Shown one piece after another: positions 1-11,037 of a stretch of 50,604 bases of DNA. A program made the translations under genes and the position numbers. Source of the stretch: Deltaproteobacteria bacterium (GTDB taxonomy: Bacteria > Desulfobacterota > Dissulfuribacteria > Dissulfuribacterales > QOAL01); NCBI GenBank assembly GCA_026986785.1, contig JALSNW010000013.1, forward strand, positions 1 through 50,604, read 5' to 3'. The notes under the pieces are model-generated. The model was not told the origin of the DNA. It saw only the letters and a list, made by a program, of their open reading frames with translations, and made no database searches. Within the stretch, counting starts at the first letter, position 1; each line of letters begins with the position of its first letter.

Positions 1-347
1 AAAAGTCAGATAAGTTATCTGCATTTTCGGATAAATACCTTCGCCCAAAAGGTGAGGATTTTTCTATTTTAAAAACTCATATATTTGGAACTGTTCCCCC
101 GCCTCCCAGTGTCCTGCTCGTGACCAGTTACTGACTTCTGGTGGACGCAGAGATGTTTTCTCGGCTCAGGACACCTGTATGGTTGTACAGGCCTGTACTC
201 CACAAGACGCGCCAGGCTATCCAGCTATTGTCCTCTCTCTCCCCACTACAAAAGGATAGCATGATCACATCTGGTACTGGTTAACCGTTCTGTGTTGACT
301 ATTGAAAATACTTCGTTATGGTGGGAATTATGTAGTTCAGGCCATAT
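1..347. other. Left-edge stretch with no recognisable gene
   Basis: I see no convincing coding region here on either strand; the frames that stay open are short and carry no motif I recognise. The one notable element is a perfect 14-bp palindrome, GTACAGGCCTGTAC, at 185-198. The stretch lies next to an orphan defence-like gene and transposase remnants, so it may be eroded mobile DNA. That is inference from context. Confidence 0.4.
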
Positions 348-1274
348 TTGGCTGGAAAATTTGAAAAAGAAAGTGCCCATTTGAGAGGTGGTCCAAAACA
401 AGACCCAGCTATGTCCAGAATAATTGCACCCATCATTCTTTTTGCCGAGGATGATCCAGACAAGATAGTAATAGATAAGACCTTGCTTATCAGGAAGATC
501 CGGCCTGTTGAATTGGTGCAACTTTTTGGGACTGAGGTGGATTTTGAAGATCAGAAAGCAATATGCAGCAAGCGCATAAACCACACTTTCTTCTGGGCAG
601 ATATCCCAAAAGAACTACCTATGTTACCAAGCCCTGTTGTTTATCCGTATTACCTGATCGAAGCTGGCGATCCTAAAAATATAGAGGATCTAATCCTCAC
701 CTTGCGATTGCTGTATGAAAAAACTGTTATATGCCCCAAAGCAGCTGATAGTGGTTTTAAAAGATTCTTCTTTTTCCGACCTTTCAACTTCACGCAAAAA
801 ACCTTCTTCTCCACAGTTGATATTGTGACCATCCCCAGGAAAGATATAAAGAAAATTCGAAAAAATTTCAATAATGTTAAGAATAACGGGTCAAAAAACA
901 CCGTAGTTAGAGCAAGAGTTAATACTTGTTTAGATTTAACTCAAAAGCATGAAATTAGATTTGTCGAGGCAATCAGTATTATCGAGTCTATCTTGTGTAG
1001 CAGTGAGCGTGACGAGCTCAGATTCAGATTCTCCCTGTTGGGCTATTATCTTTTAACAAAATTGGGATTCAAGGTTACCAGAAAATCTTTATTAAATTTT
1101 TATGATATCAGGTCGTCACTTGTCCATTCAGGCCGCAAGGGAAAGCACGCTAAAGAACGACTTGGGGATGCGTTACAATATAGCAAGACAATATATCTTG
1201 AATTTTGCAGAAATGGTTTTGATGGCCAAGACATTTTATGTGAGATAGAAAAAACCATCAGAAAAGGAACATAA
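348..1274 (+). CDS. HEPN-domain protein (Apea-like), orphan
   Basis: About 308 residues from a TTG at 348, or 287 from the first ATG at 411; neither start has a strong ribosome binding site and a stop lies just upstream of the TTG. The C-terminal third, from about residue 200, is alpha-helical and ends in R255-x4-H260, within YDIRSSLVHSGR. This is the R-x4-6-H signature of HEPN ribonuclease domains, and the surrounding pattern resembles the Apea-like HEPN group found in phage-defence and abortive-infection proteins. The N-terminal two thirds is not recognised. No nucleotidyltransferase (MNT) partner or other defence gene is adjacent, so the function is unknown. The gene looks AT-richer than the katG block downstream. 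The family call is moderately firm; a role in defence is inference. Confidence 0.55.
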   Translation: MAGKFEKESAHLRGGPKQDPAMSRIIAPIILFAEDDPDKIVIDKTLLIRKIRPVELVQLFGTEVDFEDQKAICSKRINHTFFWADIPKELPMLPSPVVYPYYLIEAGDPKNIEDLILTLRLLYEKTVICPKAADSGFKRFFFFRPFNFTQKTFFSTVDIVTIPRKDIKKIRKNFNNVKNNGSKNTVVRARVNTCLDLTQKHEIRFVEAISIIESILCSSERDELRFRFSLLGYYLLTKLGFKVTRKSLLNFYDIRSSLVHSGRKGKHAKERLGDALQYSKTIYLEFCRNGFDGQDILCEIEKTIRKGT

Positions 1275-1433
1275 TCTATGAGACTGGAGTCCCGAACACC
1301 CTTTAAGAAAGGCTTTAAAAAAGAGGTGAGGTAAAGTAGGCCTCCCCGGCTCACCTTGAGGTATTTGTATCGGATCTGCTGACTGAAGACCTCCGAGACA
1401 AAGAGCTAACTTGAACTGGCCCAGAGCATCAAG

Positions 1434-2253
1434 ATGGATGAACTGCTTTTGACATATACAATGAAATATGGAGCTGAAGGCGAAGAGTCTTCGACAAATA
1501 CACCTCTATCAAGGGCTATTTGGCAACTTTTTGAAGAAGGTAAACCATTTCATAGGTTGAACATGTGTTTTTTTCAAGGGCGAGATGGGGTATTGCGCTG
1601 GATGGGTATATTCGTACAAACCGCTAGCGATAGAATACTGTTTTTTTCCCGGATTCCAAGAAGAATATTCCTATCTTCAGGGATATCATTGTAATACAAA
1701 ACAATATGAAGGACCATTTCAATTCGATCACCCATCATTGGATAAATGTAGGTCAAAATGGCATATAACCTCAAAAATGTCTAAACATCACATAGGTGGT
1801 CCCAAAACCTTACCCATAGAACCTTCAAGAGTGCTATGGTTTGGCATGAGTATTTTTGATGAACGAGTATTAAGGGTTGTAAAGAAGGTAACATTGCTCA
1901 ATCTGAGCTCACCATCATCGGATATCGAGAGAAGAAAGAACATTTTCATTCAAGCAATAAAGGATGCTAAGTTTCCTATAATCACACTAAACAGCGTCAG
2001 TGAAGAAAAACGGGATGGATTCATCCACTTCGGGGTTATCGTCGGTGATAGCGGGTTTGAAGATTATCTTGATGGTGACCTCGGATTCCCTCATCGCAGT
2101 CCATATTGGGATCACCCCCCACAAAATGCACTGAATGGACTTTCTGGGCGCACTCATCGCTTATCTCTATCGAGCACAACTGAGTTACAAATTACCACAT
2201 GTATTCTTCCTGGGCCATTGAAGACTTCAGTTCTTTTCACCGGACATGGATGA
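1434..2253 (+). pseudogene. Hypothetical gene split by a frameshift at a T7 run
   Basis: Two overlapping frames appear to belong together. The first starts with ATG 1434 and runs in frame to a run of seven T at 1568-1574. The second frame is open from before 1570 to the stop at 2251-2253. Dropping one T joins them into about 272 residues. I do not recognise the product; it is mixed alpha/beta with no signal peptide. The last 40 residues look low quality and may be sequence gained at a junction with the transposase remnant that follows. It may be a broken gene, a sequencing error, or a gene expressed by slippage on T7. The start has no good ribosome binding site. Confidence 0.35.
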
Positions 2254-2314
2254 TCTCATAAACCGGCTAGATAAGATATTTAAATTGGTCTCTTCGACAA
2301 ATGATAGATTAAAA

Positions 2315-2449
2315 TACGATGTCCATGATGCCCGGCAGCTTGAAAAAGAATTGTATGCCTGGCTCAGGCTGTACAATGAAGAAAGATTCCATCAGGGCCT
2401 TGCTTATAAAACTCCTGATGAAGTCTATCGTTTTAGTCAGGCAGCTTAA
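2315..2449 (+). pseudogene. IS3-type transposase (integrase core) C-terminal remnant
   Basis: The frame ending at the stop 2447-2449 encodes a tail typical of rve/DDE integrase-core transposases of the IS3 and IS481 kind: a helix, then YNEERFHQGLAYKTPDEVY. In intact enzymes this motif closes the catalytic core. Nothing recognisable as the rest of the core lies upstream, and the frame changes character around 2315, which is taken as the approximate junction. The fragment is therefore dead. It marks the left side of the katG block as a site of past insertion or rearrangement. Confidence 0.7.
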
Positions 2450-2579
2450 GATGAGGGGCAAAGGCGAACTTAAAATGAACAAAATACTGTCCGAAAATTG
2501 GGTACCACTTCAAAAAAATCAGTGGACTTTGTAAAAGATTCCTGATGTTTTTTATGGCCATACAACCTCTTGCTCCTCT

Positions 2580-2699
2580 GAGTCTGTCCCACAAAAATGA
2601 AATTTTGATCGAGTACCACTATATATTGTTGGAGATATAATGCTGTTAGTCTATATATCGTATACAATATCACCCAAATAAGGTTTGCGGGACAGACTC
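2580..2699. repeat. 11-bp perfect inverted repeat bounding about 120 bp
   Basis: GAGTCTGTCCC at 2580-2590 is matched by its exact reverse complement GGGACAGACTC at 2689-2699. The AT-rich interior has no open frame. The layout resembles a small non-autonomous element with terminal inverted repeats, or a REP-like pair. No target-site duplication is obvious by eye. Confidence 0.45.
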
Positions 2700-5450
<2,751 letters not shown>

Positions 5451-5638
5451 CATGGATGTCTTCAGGCGTTTCTGACAAAGTGACGTAAAAGCAGACAACC
5501 AACAAAATGGCAGATCAAACCATACAGACAGCTTCACGTAAACCAGGCCAGATGTCAGGTTAAGTGCTGTTCAGCACATCCGGGTTCCAAAGAGGACAAC
5601 ACTGTTCTATCCTGAACTCATCAGGGCTATAGTAAACT

Positions 5639-6946
5639 ATGGGTAGACAGCTCTCGTCAAATCGTTGGCCTCCCCCACTTCACGTACAGATAGCAATATC
5701 CATGTCAGCGGCAGTGGCATGCGGTGTTGCCTTTGGCCCCCATACTTCCATTGCAGGGATAGGCTTGACCTCCATCTACGGATTTCTGGGCACTGCCTTT
5801 CTAAACGCCCTCAAGATGCTAATAGTGCCCCTGATCCTTTCATCCATCATATCAGGCATAACAGGGATGGACAACGGCCAGGGGCTTGGCAGGTTGGGGA
5901 CATATACCATCATTTACTATCTGATCACCAGTCTTGTGGCCATCCTTACAGGACTCGCACTGGTACAAGTGATCAAACCGGGCCTATTGCACGGCTTGCC
6001 AGCTGGCAATAGCCTGGGGCTGAGCTCACTTCCTCAAGATGTGGCAGCCAAGATAAGCGGACACGGTGCAGGGGATATAGCCACGGTATTCTTGCGCATG
6101 ATCCCCCCCAACATCGTAAAGGCCGCCGCTGAGGGACAGATGCTCGGCATCATCTTCTTTGGCATACTCATGGGCCTGGCCCTCGTAAGGCTGGGAAACG
6201 AACCAGCAGCCAAGACACTTGTCCATTTCTGGGATGGCCTATTCAAGGTTATGATGCTAATGACAGAATGGATCATGAAGCTGTCACCAATTGGCATATT
6301 CGGGCTGGTTGCAGGTGTTGCTGCCTCTACAGGTTTGTCTGCCTTTTCTCCTCTTGCTTGGTTTTTCATTACAGTCATTGCGGCCCTTGCTATACATGCC
6401 TGTCTAACCCTTCCCATTCTGCTGACCATGTGGGGCACAAATCCGTTGAGGCACGGCCGGGCCATGATCCCCGCCCTTGTAACCGCCTTTTCCACTGCGT
6501 CGTCATCGTCAACCCTCCCCATAACAATGGAATGTCTCGAGAAAGAAGCTGGCATCCCCAATCGTATCACCTCTTTTGTCTTGCCACTGGGGGCAACTGT
6601 CAACATGGATGGGACTGCCCTATACGAATGTGTGGCAGCCATGTTTCTCGCCCAGGCCTATGGGCTTGAGCTATCATTTACAAAACAATTCACAGTGGTG
6701 TTAATAGCCCTTCTTACCTCCATAGGGGTGGCTGGGATACCGGCAGCGAGTCTCGTGGCGATAACAGTCATCCTGGGTAGCATCGGTCTACCTGCAGAGG
6801 CCATAGCTGCCTTGTTGGTAGTAGACCGGATCCTGGACATGTGCAGGACGAGTGTAAATGTCTTGAGCGATTCATGTGGTGCAGCCATAATCTATGCCAT
6901 TGAAAAAAAGAGAGGATTCCCTCAAGACACCGGCGGCTGCCCCTGA
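5639..6946 (+). CDS. Dicarboxylate/amino acid:cation symporter (DctA/GltP family)
   Basis: A 435-residue membrane transporter of the DAACS (SLC1-like) family, moving C4-dicarboxylates or acidic amino acids with protons or sodium. Family hallmarks are present in order: the serine-rich re-entrant loop SSSSTLPIT, GATVNMDGTALYE in helix 7, AGIPAAS in hairpin 2, and the substrate-binding helix with DRILDMCRTSVNV. The usual NVxGD of that helix reads NVLSD here, a small departure that could tune substrate choice. There are about eight membrane spans. No strong ribosome binding site precedes ATG 5639; ATG 5702 is an alternative that would lose the first positively charged segment. A 7-bp hairpin at 6942-6958 overlaps the stop codon. 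It follows katG by about 190 bp with nothing recognisable in between. Confidence 0.9.
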   Translation: MGRQLSSNRWPPPLHVQIAISMSAAVACGVAFGPHTSIAGIGLTSIYGFLGTAFLNALKMLIVPLILSSIISGITGMDNGQGLGRLGTYTIIYYLITSLVAILTGLALVQVIKPGLLHGLPAGNSLGLSSLPQDVAAKISGHGAGDIATVFLRMIPPNIVKAAAEGQMLGIIFFGILMGLALVRLGNEPAAKTLVHFWDGLFKVMMLMTEWIMKLSPIGIFGLVAGVAASTGLSAFSPLAWFFITVIAALAIHACLTLPILLTMWGTNPLRHGRAMIPALVTAFSTASSSSTLPITMECLEKEAGIPNRITSFVLPLGATVNMDGTALYECVAAMFLAQAYGLELSFTKQFTVVLIALLTSIGVAGIPAASLVAITVILGSIGLPAEAIAALLVVDRILDMCRTSVNVLSDSCGAAIIYAIEKKRGFPQDTGGCP

Positions 6947-7025
6947 TCCCAGATCAGGCAAGTGCCAAGCTTAGGCGTCACCCAATAGACAAAAGAGGCC
7001 GTTGGTATTTGAAGTAGGATGAGAA

Positions 7026-7105
7026 GGCTGGTTATCTACGAGCTATTATTATGCTCAAAATTAAAAAAACGCAGTAATAATGCTGCAAGGAAAGGAGAAC
7101 CAGCC
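7026..7105. repeat. Long imperfect hairpin at the edge of an IS110-type remnant
   Basis: GGCTGGTT at 7026-7033 pairs exactly with AACCAGCC at 7098-7105, and the interior AT-rich segments are partly complementary. The right arm runs into the transposase remnant that starts near 7084, so the structure straddles its broken edge. It may be a chance fold or a scar. Confidence 0.35.
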
Positions 7106-7251
7106 ATGAATGTGGTGGAAAAATTGCTAAACGCCAGGCAGTGGTAGCAGTCGCCAGGAAACTGTCGGTATTGCTATATTGTCTTTGGATAACTGGAAAA
7201 GTATATGAACCTTTTTATAGTAGCTGCGGCCATATGAGAAAATCCGTTTGA
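7084..7251 (+). pseudogene. IS110-family transposase C-terminal remnant
   Basis: The frame that ends at the TGA 7249-7251 has an in-frame stop just before 7081, so only about 55 codons remain. It encodes QAVVAVARKLSVLLYCLW followed by ITGKVYEPFY. This closely resembles the C-terminal end of IS110/IS116/IS902 transposases, which finish with a conserved VAVARKLAV-type helix and a YEP motif. The catalytic RuvC-like DEDD domain and the serine-bearing Tnp domain are missing. The fragment marks the right side of the katG-symporter block. Confidence 0.7.
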
Positions 7252-7927
7252 TTTTTTTGCATAAATGTTATTCAGATCAATGGGAAAATGATATGAAATG
7301 ACCTGAATGCCCTATAAAATTTGACGTCCCGTCCGAAAGACCACGTTGTGCACTTTGGTCCTGTTGTATGCCGACAACAAAATAAGAGGCCGGATTTGAA
7401 GCTGTAGCTTTCACGACGGAACCTACCATGCACCGAGCCGAGGCAAGGGCTCAACAAAGAGTGCGAATGGAAACATGACGAGAAAGGGCATTTTTTAAAA
7501 GATCAGATGCTAACCGTGAAGGAAGCAACCATCAACAATCTGTACATATTTGAAGCCCTTAGGGCGCTCAACCAGATTTCGCAGCCTTGACCGGCCTGCC
7601 CTCAAAATGTTGAATTGGAGTCTCACGACGGCGAGAGTATACAAGATTTTTTTATCTTCGGATCGAGGAAAACATAACGAGGTCTTGTGGAGAAAAAGAT
7701 GGTCCGCCAAGTCGGACATCTTGACAAGCCTTCTCATGGAAAGTGCACAATCCAGGATTAATTGTTAGAATAGGACATTGACCAATTAGGCCTGGAGCTT
7801 GGATGTTATTTTGGATATTAGGCCAGTAATGGCAAATGTAATCCTGAATACATCTATCACCACAATATCCGTAGAGTAGACCTTGCCGGAATACAATGTC
7901 TCCAACCATTAAAGGATGATAAACCAG
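7252..7927. other. Intergenic region after the IS110 remnant
   Basis: Several short frames cross this stretch on both strands, but none has a recognisable motif or a good start. Its first 200 bases may be the decayed non-coding end of the IS110-type element. The last part must hold the promoter of the HAD-like gene. AAAGGA at 7912-7917 lies 10 bases before the ATG at 7928 and acts as its ribosome binding site. Confidence 0.4.
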
Positions 7928-8683
7928 ATGGAAAAAAAGAATTATGAGGCAGTGATTTCCTCGGACTGGAACGAGTGTCTTTCACCAATGGGGCCCTTTG
8001 ATCCCATTGTATTTGCATATCCAGAGATCAAACCTGATCTCAAGACCATCTTTCAGGCTTATACCTCCAATAAGATCTCCCTTTCCAAGGCAGTCCAAGG
8101 GCTTGAAAAGCTCCTACCGGCCCCTATCAATGCAGATCAGATGGATGCATATCTTGAGACACACTTTGAGACATATAGAGGCGTACCTGAATTCATGAAG
8201 TGGTGTATGGAGAAAAATGTTCTCTTCATGATAAACACCACGGCATCCATAGGTTTTTTTCAAAGGGTATTCGCCAAGGGGCTATTGCCAGAAATCCCAA
8301 TACTGTCGGCCCATCCAGGGATACGCTTCCCCCACTCTGAAACAGATCCCAAACAGATATACGAACTTCGTGAGATTAGCGACAAGGCCATAAATACCAG
8401 CCTCGCAGCCAGACTCCACGATATTCCATTCACTCGAGTAATCGTAATTGGAGACAGTGGAGGAGACGGTCCCCATTTTGAGTGGGGGGCCGAGAACGGG
8501 GCATTTCTGATTGGGAGCATGACCAAGACATCTCTGGTCAAATACTGTGAGCAAAAGGGTATAAAGATCGACCTCTTTTTTGGCCTTAGATATGACTCAG
8601 GCCAAGTGAGGGACATTGCCAAGGAAATGGCTGTTGATTTCACCCAGCTCAAGGAGGTTGTAAGGATGGTCTTGCAGAGATAG
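7928..8683 (+). CDS. HAD-like hydrolase with a DxN nucleophile motif
   Basis: A 251-residue soluble protein of the haloacid dehalogenase fold, probably a phosphatase. Motif I reads SSDWNECL: nucleophile D13 is present, but the second Asp (normally the general acid/base) is N15. Motif II is the hydrophobic strand ending in NTT (about 103-105). Motif IV is GDSGGD with D176 and D180, followed by GPHFEWGAENG. ATG 7928 is preferred because of its ribosome binding site; ATG 7916 would add four residues and overlap that site. It lies 95 bp before the U32 gene on the same strand, so the two may be cotranscribed. The substrate is unknown. Confidence 0.75.
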   Translation: MEKKNYEAVISSDWNECLSPMGPFDPIVFAYPEIKPDLKTIFQAYTSNKISLSKAVQGLEKLLPAPINADQMDAYLETHFETYRGVPEFMKWCMEKNVLFMINTTASIGFFQRVFAKGLLPEIPILSAHPGIRFPHSETDPKQIYELREISDKAINTSLAARLHDIPFTRVIVIGDSGGDGPHFEWGAENGAFLIGSMTKTSLVKYCEQKGIKIDLFFGLRYDSGQVRDIAKEMAVDFTQLKEVVRMVLQR

Positions 8684-8778
8684 ATCAATCTGCTCAGGCT
8701 ACTCGGATCTCCAGAAGGCTTTGTTTCAAAAAATTACAGGCTACAATCAGGTAAAAAGAGATAAATCCCTTTACAGAA

Positions 8779-10887
8779 TTGCATCGAGACCACGAATCAA
8801 CACGGGGAAATAGGCCAGAGCTCTTGGCTCCTGCCGGCAGTGAGGAGGCATTCCATGCCGCTATCGAGGCTGGTGCAGATGCCATATATATCAGTCCCAA
8901 GATCTTAAACGCCCGGGCCTATGGAAAAAATTTCACCCTGCCCCAGATCTATAACCTTACCGAACAAGCCCACGAGAAGGGACGAAAGCTCTTTGTCGCC
9001 ATGAATGCCCTCATGAAAGAGGACGAGATACCATCGGCAGTACGACTGCTTTCATCCCTTGAAGAGATGGAAATAGACGCCCTTATCATTCAGGACTTGG
9101 GCATATGGCGCCTGGCAAGGAGATATTTCCCTGGGCTGAGACTGCATGCGAGTACCCTCATGACAATCCACAACAGCCCTGGGGCAGAAATGGCACGGGA
9201 AATGGGCTTTTCCAGGGTCGTCCTCGCAAGAGAACTGACCCTCAAGGAGATAGCGGCCATTTCCAGGGATACAGCAATCGAATTAGAGGTATTCATACAT
9301 GGGGCCATGTGCTTCACCATCTCCGGCCTTTGCCTTTTCAGCAGTTATTTTGGAGGCCGTGCCAGTACCAGGGGTAAATGTGTCCAGCCTTGCAGGCGGC
9401 AATACAGATGGAAAGGGAGATCTGGTACCTTTTTTTCAATGGATGACCTCTGTGGCCTGGAGTTCATACCCGAACTTTCAAGGCTTGGGATATCTTCTCT
9501 CAAGATAGAAGGACGTTTAAAGCCTCCAGGCTATGTCTCTGCTGTCACCAAGGCCTATAAGATGGTCCTGGATGAAGGCCCAACATGCAGCCCTGATCTC
9601 GTTGATCAGGCCAAGGAAATCCTCGATCAGGCACTGGGTAGGCCAACATCTTCTGGTTTTTTCCTTTCCAGTAATCCCAAGGGGGCCATTTCTCCCACGA
9701 GAAGTGCAAACACAGGGCGTTATATTGGAAAGCTCCAGGCAGTAAAAGACGACTGGTTTCACATATCAGGCCACAGCCCCCCCAAAAAGGGTGACAGATT
9801 ACGCCTTGTCATGCCCAAGAAAGACTGGCAATTCTCTTCAAAATGCCACCAAGTACAGGAAATAGATGAAAGGCATTTCAAGATAAGACTTTCAGGTCAT
9901 ATCCCTCGTCCTCCTTCTTCCCTGGCAGGCACGCTTCTTTTCAAAACCGATACGACCAGTACATCGGATGGGATGATCGCAGGATCGAAAGGCCCCTTGA
10001 GGCCTGATAGAGTTAAGGCCAGGTTACAAGGGGCTGAGAAAAAGGCCAACAGGGTACTGGCCGATATATTACACACTACAGACAAGGGCCAAAGGCCCAA
10101 GACATCAACAAGGCCTGAGATCTATCTCAGGGTTTCAAGGCTTTCAGATGTGAAAATAGCCAGAGGAGTTGATATCAAGGGGATCTTGCTGGAGATCACA
10201 CCCAAGAATATCCGGGCAGCGAGAAATGGCTCCTCCAAAAGATTTCCAAGAACGGATATCATCTGGACCATCCCTCCTGTTTTATTCCCAGGGCGGGTTC
10301 CCATGTTTGGAAGACAGATAGAACAGCTCTTACGGCTTGGTTTCAGAAACTTTCAGATCTCCAACATCTCTCATCTGGCCTTTTTCAAGAAAAAGAGGGC
10401 CAGAAAGAGGCTCAGGCTTTCTTCTGGGTATCAACTAAACATCCTAAACTCCCAGGCATTGATGGCCGCTGGTGAAATGGGGATTTCCAGTTGCCATTTC
10501 TCCATCGAGACAGATATTGAAAATCTGGAAAAGGCCCTGGCAACCAACACAATGGATGTGATCTTCACGGTGTTTGGTTTTATTCCACTTTTTACATCGA
10601 GGCTTAGACATAGACTTTTCAATGCCAAATCTCCCGTAATCAGCCCCAGGGGAGAAAAATTTCATTGGACGACCCGGGGAGATATTGGCCATCTATTTGC
10701 CAGTACACCCTACAGTGCCCTGGATCTTCAAAAAGGCCTTCTAAGGGCCGGTGTAAAGAAGTGGATCTTGGATCTGAACTATCTACCAGGCCGGAGTAAA
10801 CCTCCCAAGAGGCTACCCCAAAAGACGACACTGCTCGGCACCAAGTTCAGAGGCAGGAGCTTCAATTTGCCAACTCACCTGGATTAA
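8779..10887 (+). CDS. Peptidase U32 family protein (RlhA/TrhP-like)
   Basis: A 702-residue protein that begins with the U32 signature RPELLAPAGSEEAFHAAIEA near residue 12. It carries the conserved region from FIHGAMC to GKCVQPC with cysteines at about 178, 185, 201 and 205. These four cysteines are typical of the family. Some U32 proteins are called collagenases, but the best characterised ones (TrhP, RlhA) take part in tRNA or 23S rRNA hydroxylation. The length and long C-terminal extension fit the RlhA-like group better than the short protease-annotated ones. The start is a TTG at 8779 without a clear ribosome binding site; a stop lies nine codons upstream. It converges on the collagen-like gene, with a bidirectional terminator between them. 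Confidence 0.85.
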   Translation: MHRDHESTRGNRPELLAPAGSEEAFHAAIEAGADAIYISPKILNARAYGKNFTLPQIYNLTEQAHEKGRKLFVAMNALMKEDEIPSAVRLLSSLEEMEIDALIIQDLGIWRLARRYFPGLRLHASTLMTIHNSPGAEMAREMGFSRVVLARELTLKEIAAISRDTAIELEVFIHGAMCFTISGLCLFSSYFGGRASTRGKCVQPCRRQYRWKGRSGTFFSMDDLCGLEFIPELSRLGISSLKIEGRLKPPGYVSAVTKAYKMVLDEGPTCSPDLVDQAKEILDQALGRPTSSGFFLSSNPKGAISPTRSANTGRYIGKLQAVKDDWFHISGHSPPKKGDRLRLVMPKKDWQFSSKCHQVQEIDERHFKIRLSGHIPRPPSSLAGTLLFKTDTTSTSDGMIAGSKGPLRPDRVKARLQGAEKKANRVLADILHTTDKGQRPKTSTRPEIYLRVSRLSDVKIARGVDIKGILLEITPKNIRAARNGSSKRFPRTDIIWTIPPVLFPGRVPMFGRQIEQLLRLGFRNFQISNISHLAFFKKKRARKRLRLSSGYQLNILNSQALMAAGEMGISSCHFSIETDIENLEKALATNTMDVIFTVFGFIPLFTSRLRHRLFNAKSPVISPRGEKFHWTTRGDIGHLFASTPYSALDLQKGLLRAGVKKWILDLNYLPGRSKPPKRLPQKTTLLGTKFRGRSFNLPTHLD

Positions 10888-10949
10888 ATCCGGATTATGC
10901 AGCTTGTAAGTCTTCAGATCCCAGGTAGTTGAAGTGCATAATCTCATAT

Positions 10950-10985
10950 AAAAAAACCGCATCATACAAATGACACGGCTTTTTA
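10950..10985. terminator. Bidirectional rho-independent terminator
   Basis: The stem CCGCATCAT (10957-10965) pairs with ATGACACGG (10970-10978), with one two-base internal mismatch and an ACAA loop. It is preceded by A7 (10950-10956) and followed by T5. It can therefore stop both the U32 transcript on the plus strand and the collagen-like transcript on the minus strand. Confidence 0.75.
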
Positions 10986-11037
10986 TTAGATTCAGGCCCC
11001 AGCAATTTACACCAGGGCCTTATTCCTCTTATTTATG

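Noticed and set aside
6942-6958. Hairpin at the end of the symporter gene as a terminator
   Set aside because: It has a 7-bp stem with a 3-nt loop but no T-tract, so it does not qualify as a rho-independent terminator.
8779-10887. U32 protein as a collagenase acting on the neighbouring collagen-like protein
   Set aside because: The four conserved cysteines and the length fit the RNA-hydroxylation branch (RlhA/TrhP-like); there is no signal peptide and the collagenase label in this family is historical. Proximity alone is not evidence.
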